Of a stretch of DNA of 64,000 nucleotides, positions 36,007 through 43,521 are shown one piece after another. Source of the DNA: an uncultured Clostridia bacterium. Its GTDB lineage: Bacteria; Bacillota; Clostridia; UBA1381. The notes below the pieces were generated by a model. That model saw only the letters and a program-made list of their open reading frames with translations, did no database searches and was not told the origin of the DNA. How positions within the stretch are numbered: the first letter of the stretch is position 1; each line of letters starts with the position of its first letter. Where the stretch lies: positions 1-64,000 of the forward strand of contig CAKSSN010000013.1 in NCBI GenBank assembly GCA_934489015.1, in the 5' to 3' direction. A program made the position numbers and the translations under genes.

Positions 36007-36657
36007 TTATTCCGCAACAAATTTGCTCATTTCAGCTTCAAGCAGTTTAAAAACCTTTGCAACCAGATAGCCGTCGGCAATTGCATGATTAAGCCGCACG
36101 GTAACCGGCATCATAAATCGTCCGTTTTCTTCTCTGTATCTGCCCCAGTTGATAATCGGCGCAAAAAACAAATAGCCGTCGGGAAGCTCGATATTAAGCG
36201 AGTCATAGCTTAGCCACGATATATATGACGCATCAAACCAGTTCGGATGATTTGCCGTATCAAGACCGTACTCTCGTGTTTGTTTCGCCTTTTCAATATC
36301 CTTTGCACAGTTTTCATAAAATGTTTTATAGTCCTCAAAATATTCCGTATAAACAGGTGTGCAGGTTTCGGTGTCGTCGTGAAATATATACTGCGCAGGA
36401 TTGATTTTGTCATAGCAGATAAGCGTATCAGTCTGCCACAAATATCCCATTTTATAATCATCACGCGAATTTAAAACCTTTGCAAGTATGTATAAAAAAT
36501 TAATATAAAACTTCGTCCCGCCTCTTTTTGAATATTCCTTAAGCTCTGTCACATCAATCCTTGAAGTAACCGATGTTGAGCATTTGCAGTCCTCCGAAAA
36601 ATGACGGAATACGCCCTTTCGGTAGTATGTTTCTTTGTCTATAACCTTATAATTCAA
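36007..36657 (-). CDS. Chloramphenicol acetyltransferase-family protein (CatA-like)
   Basis: A 216-aa CAT-fold acetyltransferase. The start chosen is TTG at 36657: GGAG lies 8 nt upstream, and the protein then begins NYKVIDKETYYRKGVF, matching the family's usual N-terminus and length. The catalytic block is RLNHAIADGYL, equivalent to HHAxxDGxH, with His191 as the base and Asp195 as the structural aspartate; the first His is Asn. FMMPVTVRL precedes it. Many such proteins in Clostridia acetylate unknown acceptors and do not confer chloramphenicol resistance, so resistance is not claimed. It lies downstream of a GyrI-like gene. Confidence 0.8.
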   Translation of the reverse strand: MNYKVIDKETYYRKGVFRHFSEDCKCSTSVTSRIDVTELKEYSKRGGTKFYINFLYILAKVLNSRDDYKMGYLWQTDTLICYDKINPAQYIFHDDTETCTPVYTEYFEDYKTFYENCAKDIEKAKQTREYGLDTANHPNWFDASYISWLSYDSLNIELPDGYLFFAPIINWGRYREENGRFMMPVTVRLNHAIADGYLVAKVFKLLEAEMSKFVAE

Positions 36658-36685
36658 ATTCAATTCTCCAATCTGATTTATATGT

Positions 36686-37144
36686 TTACTCAACAGAAAT
36701 ATAAAGATAACAGTGTGCTTTTCCGTCCTTTGTATATTCGGGCGGAACACTGCTCTCATAGTCACACGTAAAGCTTCGCTTAAGCGCACCGCCGGCGGTA
36801 TCTGCCCATACCTTCTCCCATGCCTTTTGAGTGCACGATTTTATATCGCCGCTTTCGTCACTTACATCATATTTCTTAAAATGACCTTCAGCGGTTTTAC
36901 GCTCCATTTCGGCAAAAAATTCAGTTTTCACGCCGATTATGCTCAGGTCATACTCTCCCGTTTCGTCGGAAGAGTAATTGCTGTACCTCGAAACAGGGGA
37001 AATTCCCTGCCTGAAATTATGCTCGCTGTCAAACAATATCGGCAATTTGCCGCTTGTGACATCGCGCCATACCTCATCAATTTTTTTCATTCCGTCAACG
37101 GTGTTATTTGTACGAATAGTAATTTCATTTAATATATATGCCAT
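36686..37144 (-). CDS. GyrI-like effector-binding domain protein
   Basis: A 152-aa stand-alone protein. The fold signature is two repeats ending in strands, with MKKIDEVWRDVTSGKLPILF near the N-terminus, DLSIIGVKTEFFAEME in the middle, and SFTCDYESSVPPEY near the end, as in AraC effector-binding/GyrI-like proteins that bind hydrophobic drugs or act as hydrolases. The ATG at 37144 has AAGGA 8 nt upstream. It sits between the M13 peptidase and the CAT-like gene; the three may form one operon. Confidence 0.6.
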   Translation of the reverse strand: MAYILNEITIRTNNTVDGMKKIDEVWRDVTSGKLPILFDSEHNFRQGISPVSRYSNYSSDETGEYDLSIIGVKTEFFAEMERKTAEGHFKKYDVSDESGDIKSCTQKAWEKVWADTAGGALKRSFTCDYESSVPPEYTKDGKAHCYLYISVE

Positions 37145-37163
37145 AACCATATTCCTTTTTTGC

Positions 37164-39506
37164 TTACCATATTTTCACCCGTTCAGTCGGCGGGGTCCAC
37201 ATTCCGTCCTTTTCGGTTATGCCGAAAGCCGTATAAAACTCATCGCAGTTTACAATAACGCGGTTTACACGCAGCTTATCCTCCGAGTGAACATCCGTAC
37301 CTGCCAAATACTTTGCAAACTCGCGCGTTTTCGTACTTGCCCATGCTTTTGCCATAGAGTGATAAAGCTTGCGGTAATCGGGATTTTCAAGCCTTGACAC
37401 TACCTCCGTAATGCACTGCACAGCGCCCTGATCGGCAACGTTTTCGCTTAAGGTCTGCCGTCCGTTCATCGGCACACCCGGTATGCCTTCACAGCGGTCA
37501 TAAAAGTACACCATTTTTTCGCACCGCTTTTCAAACTCGGCGTAATCTTCCTCAGTCCACCAGTCCGCCGCATTTCCGTTTTCGTCAAATTTTGCCCCGT
37601 TGTTGTCAAATGCGTGCGTAATTTCATGCGCAATAATATATCCTATTGCACCTAAATTTTCTTCATAAGACGCATTTACGTCATACATAGGAGCCCTAAG
37701 TATCGCCGCCGGAAACGTTATGTCATTTTCTGTCGGACTGTAGCAGGCATTGACTGTATACGGATACATTTCCCATTCCGTTTTATCGGGCGCTGTTCCC
37801 TGCAATTCGGAAACATACTTTGTATTTGCTTTTGCAATTTCAAGAATATTGTCAAAATAGCTTCCGCCGTCGGCTTTTGATTTTATCTCGGCGTTATCGA
37901 GCTGACTGTCGCTTTTATCGGGATAGCCTATTTTAATTCCCATTTTGTCAAGCTTATTAATCGCCTTTTCCTTTGTTGCCCCGCTCATCCAGTCAAGATT
38001 ATTTATTCTTTCCTTGTAAACCGAAATAATATCATTTACCATTTTAAGAACATTTTGCTTTGCTTCTTCGGTAAAATATTTTTCGGCATAAATTTCGCCG
38101 ATATAATCCGGCATAATGTTCGCAACGGTCAGCGTTGCAAGCTCCTCATCGGAATACGCTCCCGAAATGCCGAGATACTCCTGATTAAACTCTTTTGAAG
38201 CGTCGGTAAATGCAGTATTCAGCGCACCACCGTAATTTATAAGCACACTCAGCTTTGCCGCATTTTTAAGTACTTCAAGGTTTTCATCAGTATAAATTTT
38301 TGCAAACTCTTTTGTAAAATCTTCGTCTGTAACAAGAATTTTATCCTCTTTTTTAAGTCCCAGACTGTTTAAAACCTCGCCCAAATCAATGTTGGGGAAA
38401 AGGGTCTGTAGCTCATCAAGGGTGTAAATATTATAAATTTTATCAATGTTGTTGCTGTCCTCCGGATTAAGCTGTTTTTGCGCAAGCGTCTTTTCAAGAT
38501 TATAAAAATCCTCAAGCTCTTTATCCGATATACTCTCTCCGCCAATTTCAAAAATGTTTTTCAAATATTTCAGATAGCTTGCCTTTTGAGCGTCCGTGCC
38601 GCCTAAATAAAAATCCTTTGTCATGCAAGGTTCCATTGTTCCGAAATACATAATATACTTTGTGCTGTCTTTGTAATCCGTAGTGATTGAAAACGCCGTA
38701 AACGGCGCCATGCAAAGATTTTTAATAAGCTTTAGCTGAACATCGGCAAGCTCCTTTACATTTTTTGCCGAGTTAATATCGTCAAGATACTCTTTTATCG
38801 GAGCAACACCTATTTTGTTTCTGCTCTCGGTATCTAAGATATTATTATAAAAGTCCGCTATTTTTTGTTCCTTGCTTCCTTTTTCGCCGCCCTTTTCAAT
38901 CGCTTCCTTTATAATTTCGCTGACCTTTTCCGTGCTGTCATCCTGCAAATCGTAAAGCGTTCCCGATACAACTCTTCCGGGCTTTAATTCAAGCTTATTG
39001 AGCGCGTCCTTATTGACTGCCGCATAAAAATCATCCTTTTCATTCGAGCCGAAAAGCGCATAGGCACGCTTTATAAAAATTTCCATCTGCTCTTTTGTCA
39101 CATCGTCATACGGTGAAAATATCCCGTCCGCCGTCCCTGCCGCAAGCCCTGCATCAAGCACAGGCGTAAGCTCCGGCGCTGCCCAATCCGGAATATCGGT
39201 AAAGTCGCCGCTTTTAAGTGCAACCCTTGCGTTATGTCCCGTAAGCTCCGGGAATGTTCCGAACGCGCGCGACAACATAACAAGCGCCTCTGCACGATTA
39301 ATATTCCAATCCTCGTGAAGCTCACCGTCACCGCCGTAGCCCTTTATTATGTCGCTGCGCTTTACCTCCTTGTTGTAATCGTCCGCCGCATTAAGCAGCA
39401 TATCGGCCACCTCGCCGCGAGTTGCATACATATCGGAAGCAAATGCCGTGCCCGTAAACAGCAGCGCGGCAGAAAGCCCTGCTGCAATGATTCTTTTCGT
39501 TTTCAT
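37164..39506 (-). CDS. SLH-anchored M13-family (neprilysin/PepO-like) metallopeptidase
   Basis: A 780-aa exported zinc peptidase. Residues 1-24 are a signal peptide (RIIAAGLSAALLFTGTAFA). Residues about 25-160 hold SLH-type repeats (TRGEVADMLLNAADDY, NRAEALVMLSRAFGTF, TKEQMEIFIKRAYALFG), which anchor it to the wall. The rest is a complete M13 domain with FYAAVNKDALNKLEL at its start, the INACYSP-like VNACYSPTENDITFPA, the zinc motif HEITH (627-631), SENVADQGA with zinc ligand Glu688 and Asp692, and VNRVIVNCDEFYTAFG near the end. M13 enzymes cut short peptides; tethering outside the membrane suggests peptide trimming at the surface. The N-terminal SLH fusion is unusual for M13. Confidence 0.88.
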   Translation of the reverse strand: MKTKRIIAAGLSAALLFTGTAFASDMYATRGEVADMLLNAADDYNKEVKRSDIIKGYGGDGELHEDWNINRAEALVMLSRAFGTFPELTGHNARVALKSGDFTDIPDWAAPELTPVLDAGLAAGTADGIFSPYDDVTKEQMEIFIKRAYALFGSNEKDDFYAAVNKDALNKLELKPGRVVSGTLYDLQDDSTEKVSEIIKEAIEKGGEKGSKEQKIADFYNNILDTESRNKIGVAPIKEYLDDINSAKNVKELADVQLKLIKNLCMAPFTAFSITTDYKDSTKYIMYFGTMEPCMTKDFYLGGTDAQKASYLKYLKNIFEIGGESISDKELEDFYNLEKTLAQKQLNPEDSNNIDKIYNIYTLDELQTLFPNIDLGEVLNSLGLKKEDKILVTDEDFTKEFAKIYTDENLEVLKNAAKLSVLINYGGALNTAFTDASKEFNQEYLGISGAYSDEELATLTVANIMPDYIGEIYAEKYFTEEAKQNVLKMVNDIISVYKERINNLDWMSGATKEKAINKLDKMGIKIGYPDKSDSQLDNAEIKSKADGGSYFDNILEIAKANTKYVSELQGTAPDKTEWEMYPYTVNACYSPTENDITFPAAILRAPMYDVNASYEENLGAIGYIIAHEITHAFDNNGAKFDENGNAADWWTEEDYAEFEKRCEKMVYFYDRCEGIPGVPMNGRQTLSENVADQGAVQCITEVVSRLENPDYRKLYHSMAKAWASTKTREFAKYLAGTDVHSEDKLRVNRVIVNCDEFYTAFGITEKDGMWTPPTERVKIW

Positions 39507-39554
39507 GATTTTCTCTCACTTTCTTTTATCTTTTCAACTGAATAACTATCCGCT

Positions 39555-39583
39555 TTTATAATTCCATCATGCCTAAGCAGCAA
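39555..39583 (-). promoter_or_regulatory. Candidate promoter of the M13 peptidase operon
   Basis: TTGCTG (39583-39578), 17 bp, TATAAA (39560-39555) on the minus strand, about 50 bp before the peptidase ATG. Confidence 0.45.
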
Positions 39584-39699
39584 AAATATTATCCTGTTAA
39601 TTTTTTGTTTCTTTTGATTTTGCCGTTACACAATATACAGAAAAACCGATGCAGCGCAGTACTAAAATAATCGCTGTTTTGACCTGTTCGTGCCCTTTA

Positions 39700-40326
39700 T
39701 TATTTTGACATATTAAAGCTGCGGTAGAACAGCCTTACGTGCTCATCCAGCTTTTTAACACATTCCTCTTCACGCTCAGGCTGACGGTCACAAACTCCGA
39801 GCAGGGTGATAACCGGTGAAACGTACATCATTGCGAGCGTTTCGGGATTTTGGTTTTTGATTTCTCCGTCAGCAATCAGGCTTTTAAAAATTGCAGCATG
39901 ATACCTGATTATGCGTTCAACGTATCTTTCGGTGTAAAATGCCGAAAGTTTTTCCGAACGAAACTGTTCAATCGTCATCATACGCCGAAAACGGCTGATT
40001 GACTCATTATGCAGTGAGTATAAAAATATCTGACGCACCTTATTAACAAGAAACTCCTCCGTAATTTCGGAAAACACTCTCGTATCCTTTTGAGCATCCT
40101 GAACATGAATGTTAATCTCGTCTGTATATTTTTCATATTGCATTGCGGTGTCCTCAACAATAGCGTCAAAAATCGCCTGCTTGCTCGGAAAGTGGCTGTA
40201 GAGCGACGGAGCTTTTATTCCCACAGCTTTTGCTATTTCGCCAACACTTACAGAGTCATAGCCGTTCGCCGCAAACAGCTCAAGCGCCTTTTCAAGTATT
40301 CTTTTTTTGGTATCCTCCTGTTTCAT
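39700..40326 (-). CDS. TetR-family transcriptional regulator
   Basis: A 208-aa repressor, paralogous to the TetR at 35195. HTH: RILEKALELFAANGYDSVSV, GEIAKAVGIKAPSLYSHF, PSKQAIFDAI. The ligand domain has MMTIEQFRSEKLSAF and GVCDRQPEREEEC. It stands alone, upstream of the peptidase gene in the same direction but with its own promoter. AGGAGG sits 5 nt before the ATG and is covered by a palindromic operator, indicating autoregulation. Its other targets are unknown; the peptidase/GyrI/CAT-like genes downstream are candidates. Confidence 0.92.
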   Translation of the reverse strand: MKQEDTKKRILEKALELFAANGYDSVSVGEIAKAVGIKAPSLYSHFPSKQAIFDAIVEDTAMQYEKYTDEINIHVQDAQKDTRVFSEITEEFLVNKVRQIFLYSLHNESISRFRRMMTIEQFRSEKLSAFYTERYVERIIRYHAAIFKSLIADGEIKNQNPETLAMMYVSPVITLLGVCDRQPEREEECVKKLDEHVRLFYRSFNMSK

Positions 40327-40333
40327 AAGTCCT

Positions 40334-40385
40334 CCTAACTAATATTCGTTAGGTATATTATAATACAACATTATATAAATGTCAA
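40334..40385 (-). promoter_or_regulatory. Consensus promoter and palindromic TetR operator
   Basis: TTGACA (40385-40380), 17 bp, TATAAT (40362-40357). Immediately downstream is CCTAAC-N8-GTTAGG (40334-40353), a near-perfect 20-bp palindrome that reaches the Shine-Dalgarno. It resembles the operator of the paralogous TetR at 35868. Confidence 0.78.
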
Positions 40386-40436
40386 TATATTTTTAAAAAT
40401 TTTATAAAAAAATCAACCGGAAGCTTTAAAAGTTAT

Positions 40437-40490
40437 GCAAAAAAGAGTGCAAACAATATTTATGTGACTCAAAATACATTCGCACTCTTT
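40437..40490 (-). terminator. Terminator after coaX
   Basis: On the minus strand AAAGAGTGC pairs with GCACTCTTT and continues as TTTGC, giving a T-run. The loop is long (31 nt). It ends the nitroreductase-coaX unit. Confidence 0.6.
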
Positions 40491-40518
40491 AAACTATTAA
40501 ATTTTACCGCGCACAGAG

Positions 40519-41286
40519 TTATTTTTTATTTTTATCATAAATAAATTTAAGACCCTTAAGCAGCAAGTCCTCATCAATTTCTATCTTATGGCGGCAGTTT
40601 GGAATTATGCTTTCGGCAAGTCCGCCCGTTGCGGCAAAACGCCAGTTTTCTCCAAGCTCCTCCGTTATTCTGTCAAGCATACCGTCAATCATGCTCGCAT
40701 GACCAAGAATAACTCCGCTTTTAATGCAATCCGACGTGTTTTTGCCAATTACGCTTTTAGGCGCTTCAAGTCCGACCTGCGGTAGCTGCGCCGTTCCGCT
40801 TGACAGTGCATTTATTCCCATCTGAACGCCCGGAGCGATTGAAAGCCCGATATATGAGCCATCCTCTGTAAGAATTATAAATTTTGTAGCTGTGCCAAGA
40901 TCAATTACAACCGTCGCTTCATTATAAATTTCATGAGCCGCAACGCTCGCGCAAATTAAATCTGCGCCAACCTCTGCCGGAGAATCACACACAATTTTTA
41001 TGCCTGTTTTAACGCCCGGTCCGACTGTTATGGAACTGACTCCGAAAGATAGCATTATTGCCTTTTTCATCGTGGTTGTAAGCGGAGGAACAACGGAGGA
41101 TATAACCGCGCCGGAAATTTCAGCCGCATCTATATTATACATTGAAATGGTATTTCTGATAATTACGGCATATTCGTCCTCTGTTTTCTTTGAATCCGTG
41201 CTTATTCTCGATTTAAAAGCTATATCATCGCCGTGAAAGCCGCCGATTACTATATTTGTGTTTCCTATATCAACCGTGATAATCAT
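40519..41286 (-). CDS. coaX: Type III pantothenate kinase
   Basis: A 255-aa CoaX: phosphorylates pantothenate as the first step of coenzyme A synthesis, in the cytoplasm. Motifs are the N-terminal phosphate loop MIITVDIGNTNIVIG, a central PAEVGADLICASVAA, VVIDLGTATKFIIL, and GYSxAPG-type IGLSIAPGVQMG with the downstream SSGTAQLPQVGL. The family is the ASKHA fold and is insensitive to CoA feedback. The ATG overlaps the stop of the nitroreductase-family gene by four bases (ATGA). Confidence 0.95.
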   Translation of the reverse strand: MIITVDIGNTNIVIGGFHGDDIAFKSRISTDSKKTEDEYAVIIRNTISMYNIDAAEISGAVISSVVPPLTTTMKKAIMLSFGVSSITVGPGVKTGIKIVCDSPAEVGADLICASVAAHEIYNEATVVIDLGTATKFIILTEDGSYIGLSIAPGVQMGINALSSGTAQLPQVGLEAPKSVIGKNTSDCIKSGVILGHASMIDGMLDRITEELGENWRFAATGGLAESIIPNCRHKIEIDEDLLLKGLKFIYDKNKK

Positions 41287-41858
41287 ATCTTTTCATCCTT
41301 TTCGTAAATTAATACCTCGTCAAGACTTCTTTTCGGGACGCATATTCCGCCGTCCTCTTCATAATAGGATGTATCACCCGTGCACTCAACAGCCCTGCTT
41401 TTCTGAGCCGCATAACCGAGCGCAAGCAGATAAACAACCTCAAATTTACCTTCTATCTTGAGCTCTGCTTTTATTCCTTCTCTGTCGATCGCGCCGAGCC
41501 AGCAGCTTCCCAATCCCAAATCATGAGCCGCATATGACATAGTCGCTCCTGCAATTGCGCCCTCAACAAAAAAATCGCCGCTCTTTTTAATAGTCCTATC
41601 TCCGAGCGTTACAATATATGCGTTCGGGCGCTCATTTTCACGCGGTGTGCCGTCGGATAAAAGCCCTGCCCATTTTGTATACTTAAAAAGGGCGTCCGCA
41701 TTCTTCTGAACAATCATAAATTTCAGCGGCTGATAATTTACCGGATACGGCGCCAGCCTTGCCGCGTCAACTATATCGGTTAAAATTTTTCTGTCTATTT
41801 CTCTGTTTTGAAATTTTCTTATCGTTCTTCTCTGTCTTGCAATTTCCGAAAAGCTCAT
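41283..41858 (-). CDS. Nitroreductase-family flavoprotein
   Basis: A 191-aa FMN-dependent oxidoreductase. FSEIARQRRTIRKFQNREID is the family's N-terminal FMN-binding arginine/serine region (RRTIRKF), GATMSYAAHDLGLGSCWLGAID is the conserved middle, and VVYLLALGYAAQ is the late dinucleotide strand. The start at 41858 has GGAGG 7 nt upstream; the longer open frame would run through a terminator hairpin. Members reduce nitro compounds, quinones or enones with NAD(P)H; the natural substrate is unknown. Confidence 0.88.
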   Translation of the reverse strand: MSFSEIARQRRTIRKFQNREIDRKILTDIVDAARLAPYPVNYQPLKFMIVQKNADALFKYTKWAGLLSDGTPRENERPNAYIVTLGDRTIKKSGDFFVEGAIAGATMSYAAHDLGLGSCWLGAIDREGIKAELKIEGKFEVVYLLALGYAAQKSRAVECTGDTSYYEEDGGICVPKRSLDEVLIYEKDEKI

Positions 41859-41883
41859 AATATCGCCTCCAAAATTATGATAA

Positions 41884-41926
41884 AAAAAGGACTGATCCGA
41901 CCAAAAAATACGCATCAGTCCTTTTT
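41884..41926 (-). terminator. Terminator after the SCP2 gene
   Basis: AAAAAGGACTGAT pairs perfectly over 13 bp with ATCAGTCCTTTTT; T-runs on both sides make it effective in either direction. It separates the SCP2-domain gene from the nitroreductase gene. Confidence 0.85.
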
Positions 41927-41932
41927 CGTATT

Positions 41933-42517
41933 TTATTTAGACCTTGCAGTCTTTTTTTCATCTTTTTTAGCCGCTGCTTTTTTGTCTTCCTTTTTTACCG
42001 GTGCCTTTTCTTCCTTTTTTACAGCAGTCTTTGCCGAAGATTTTACTTCCTCTGCCTTAGGCGCTTCCTTTTTAGCCTCAGCCTTTTTTTCGGTTTTCTT
42101 GGCTGTCTTCTTTTCTGCTGGCTTTGCAGCTTCTTTTTTTGCCGCCTTCTTTGCCGCCGGTTTTTCAGCTTCCTTTTTGCTTTTTCTCGGTGCGGGCTTT
42201 ACAATGCCTGCAAGTTTTTCAAAAGCCGAAATATCGCCGAAAACGTCCAGCTTACCGCCGCTGAGCAGCTTTTCAACCGTAGTTTTACCCTCAACAAGCT
42301 TTATAAAATCCTCTGTAAAAACATCAACAGCAACCGAATTATCACGATAGTCATACGGCTCAACAGAAAATTCTCCGCCTATAAATGCCGCATAAAAGGT
42401 ACCTGCCGCATCAGAGTCCTTAATTGTAATCTGAACGGCAAAATCGCTGTCAAATCCCTTTGTGTCAGCCTTGCTCAGCTTTTTTTTGATTTTTGAAAAT
42501 GCTTCTGCGTATGTCAT
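41933..42517 (-). CDS. SCP2 sterol-carrier-like domain with histone H1-like Lys/Ala tail
   Basis: A 194-aa protein. Residues about 1-105 form an SCP2-type hydrophobic-ligand fold (FAVQITIKDSDAAGTFYAAF, VDVFTEDFIKLVEGK, LLSGGKLDVFGD). The last 85 residues are almost only Lys, Ala, Glu and Pro (PAAKKAAKKEAAKPAEKK-type repeats), like bacterial histone H1-like proteins, and should be disordered and basic. The fusion suggests binding to nucleic acid, polyphosphate or anionic membrane. I prefer ATG at 42517; a GTG three codons upstream is too near the AAAGGA. It has its own consensus promoter. Confidence 0.72.
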   Translation of the reverse strand: MTYAEAFSKIKKKLSKADTKGFDSDFAVQITIKDSDAAGTFYAAFIGGEFSVEPYDYRDNSVAVDVFTEDFIKLVEGKTTVEKLLSGGKLDVFGDISAFEKLAGIVKPAPRKSKKEAEKPAAKKAAKKEAAKPAEKKTAKKTEKKAEAKKEAPKAEEVKSSAKTAVKKEEKAPVKKEDKKAAAKKDEKKTARSK

Positions 42518-42577
42518 AACTTCCACTTTCCTTTCATAAGAGATTTTTACAAATCACAAGACCTAAGCCTTGAATTA

Positions 42578-42606
42578 ATTATATATCACAACAGCGCATA
42601 TGTCAA
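42578..42606 (-). promoter_or_regulatory. Consensus sigma-A promoter of the SCP2 gene
   Basis: TTGACA (42606-42601), 17 bp, TATAAT (42583-42578), about 60 bp upstream of the start. A perfect match to consensus, so the SCP2 protein is probably abundant. Confidence 0.85.
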
Positions 42607-42666
42607 TATACATTATAACTTTTTGTACAAATTTCCTTACTTCAAACAGATTAACGCTTTAAATTT

Positions 42667-42726
42667 AGGCATGAGGGAGCTAAGTCTTTCAAAGACGACA
42701 AACCGAAATATACCTGGCTTATGCCT
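42667..42726 (-). other. Structured 60-nt element between two minus-strand genes
   Basis: AGGCATAAG pairs with CTCATGCCT (eight of nine) and encloses an inner GTCTT/AAGAC hairpin (42684-42696). It follows the methyltransferase stop on the minus strand and precedes the promoter of the SCP2 gene. It is larger than a usual terminator and has only a short T-stretch after it. I could not match it to a riboswitch class. Confidence 0.35.
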
Positions 42727-42741
42727 TTTCATGCGGGTTTT

Positions 42742-43479
42742 CTAAGCAAGCGCCGCAAATACAAGCCTTTGCTCGTCAGCTGTCGGCTTTTCAAAAGTAA
42801 ATCCTCCGTATACATCAACCTTAGAAAAGCCTGCCCATTTAAGCGCGTCGGTTATTTCCTCAATGCTGTATGACCTTTGAATTTGACTTTCGTTGACTCT
42901 TTTATAAAGTCCTCTTTTATTTCTGATAAAAAAGCTCAGGTCCATGCGGCAAACGCCTTTTCTGTAGCAGTTTTCCCACGTGTAGAAAATATCCTTTGTG
43001 TCATAAACAAACGTGTTGCTGCCGAGAATATTTTTAAGCTTATATTTTGAGCTTATATCAAACACGAATATACCGTCATTTTCTATAAAGCACGTTCTTA
43101 TTCTGCGAAAAACCGCTTTCAGCTTTTCAAGGCTCATTATATAGTTAAATCCGTCTATCATGCACAAAAAAGCGTCACACGTGCCGAACAGGTCAAGCCG
43201 CGTAATATCCTGATTTAAAAACAAAATATCAGCTCCGGCAGCCGATGCCTTTTCCCGTGCAATATTTAGCATATCTACGGAGCTGTCGACAGCTATCATA
43301 TCATAGCCACGCTGCGACATCGGAATTGTTATATTTCCGCTTCCTGCGGCAAGATCGCACACAAGATTGGGATTTTTTCCATAGCTGTCAAACAGATTTT
43401 CAAGAAAATCGGCAATATGCGAATAATTTATATCATTTTTTATAAGTCCGTCATATACTGCGGCAAATTTACCGTACAT
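42742..43479 (-). CDS. Class I SAM-dependent methyltransferase
   Basis: A 245-aa methyltransferase. Motif I reads LVCDLAAGSGNITIPM, with MIAVDSSVDMLNIAREK after it and FDAFLCMIDGFNYIMS further on. It begins MYGKFAAVYDGLI, the N-terminus typical of the small YodH/UbiE-like family in Clostridia. TAG is its stop codon. It is followed by a structured element and preceded, 42 bp away, by a membrane protein gene. Substrate unknown. Confidence 0.82.
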   Translation of the reverse strand: MYGKFAAVYDGLIKNDINYSHIADFLENLFDSYGKNPNLVCDLAAGSGNITIPMSQRGYDMIAVDSSVDMLNIAREKASAAGADILFLNQDITRLDLFGTCDAFLCMIDGFNYIMSLEKLKAVFRRIRTCFIENDGIFVFDISSKYKLKNILGSNTFVYDTKDIFYTWENCYRKGVCRMDLSFFIRNKRGLYKRVNESQIQRSYSIEEITDALKWAGFSKVDVYGGFTFEKPTADEQRLVFAALA

Positions 43480-43521
43480 ATAAAGCTCTCCCGTCCTGCC
43501 GCAGCCTTTGGCGGCATTTTT

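Noticed and set aside
36007..36657. Chloramphenicol resistance
   Set aside because: The fold and catalytic His/Asp are present, but many CAT-like proteins in Clostridia have other acceptors and the first motif His is Asn; family only is claimed.
42667..42726. Riboswitch assignment (c-di-GMP, THF and others)
   Set aside because: The conserved cores of the classes I know are not present, and it lies after a stop rather than in a clear leader.
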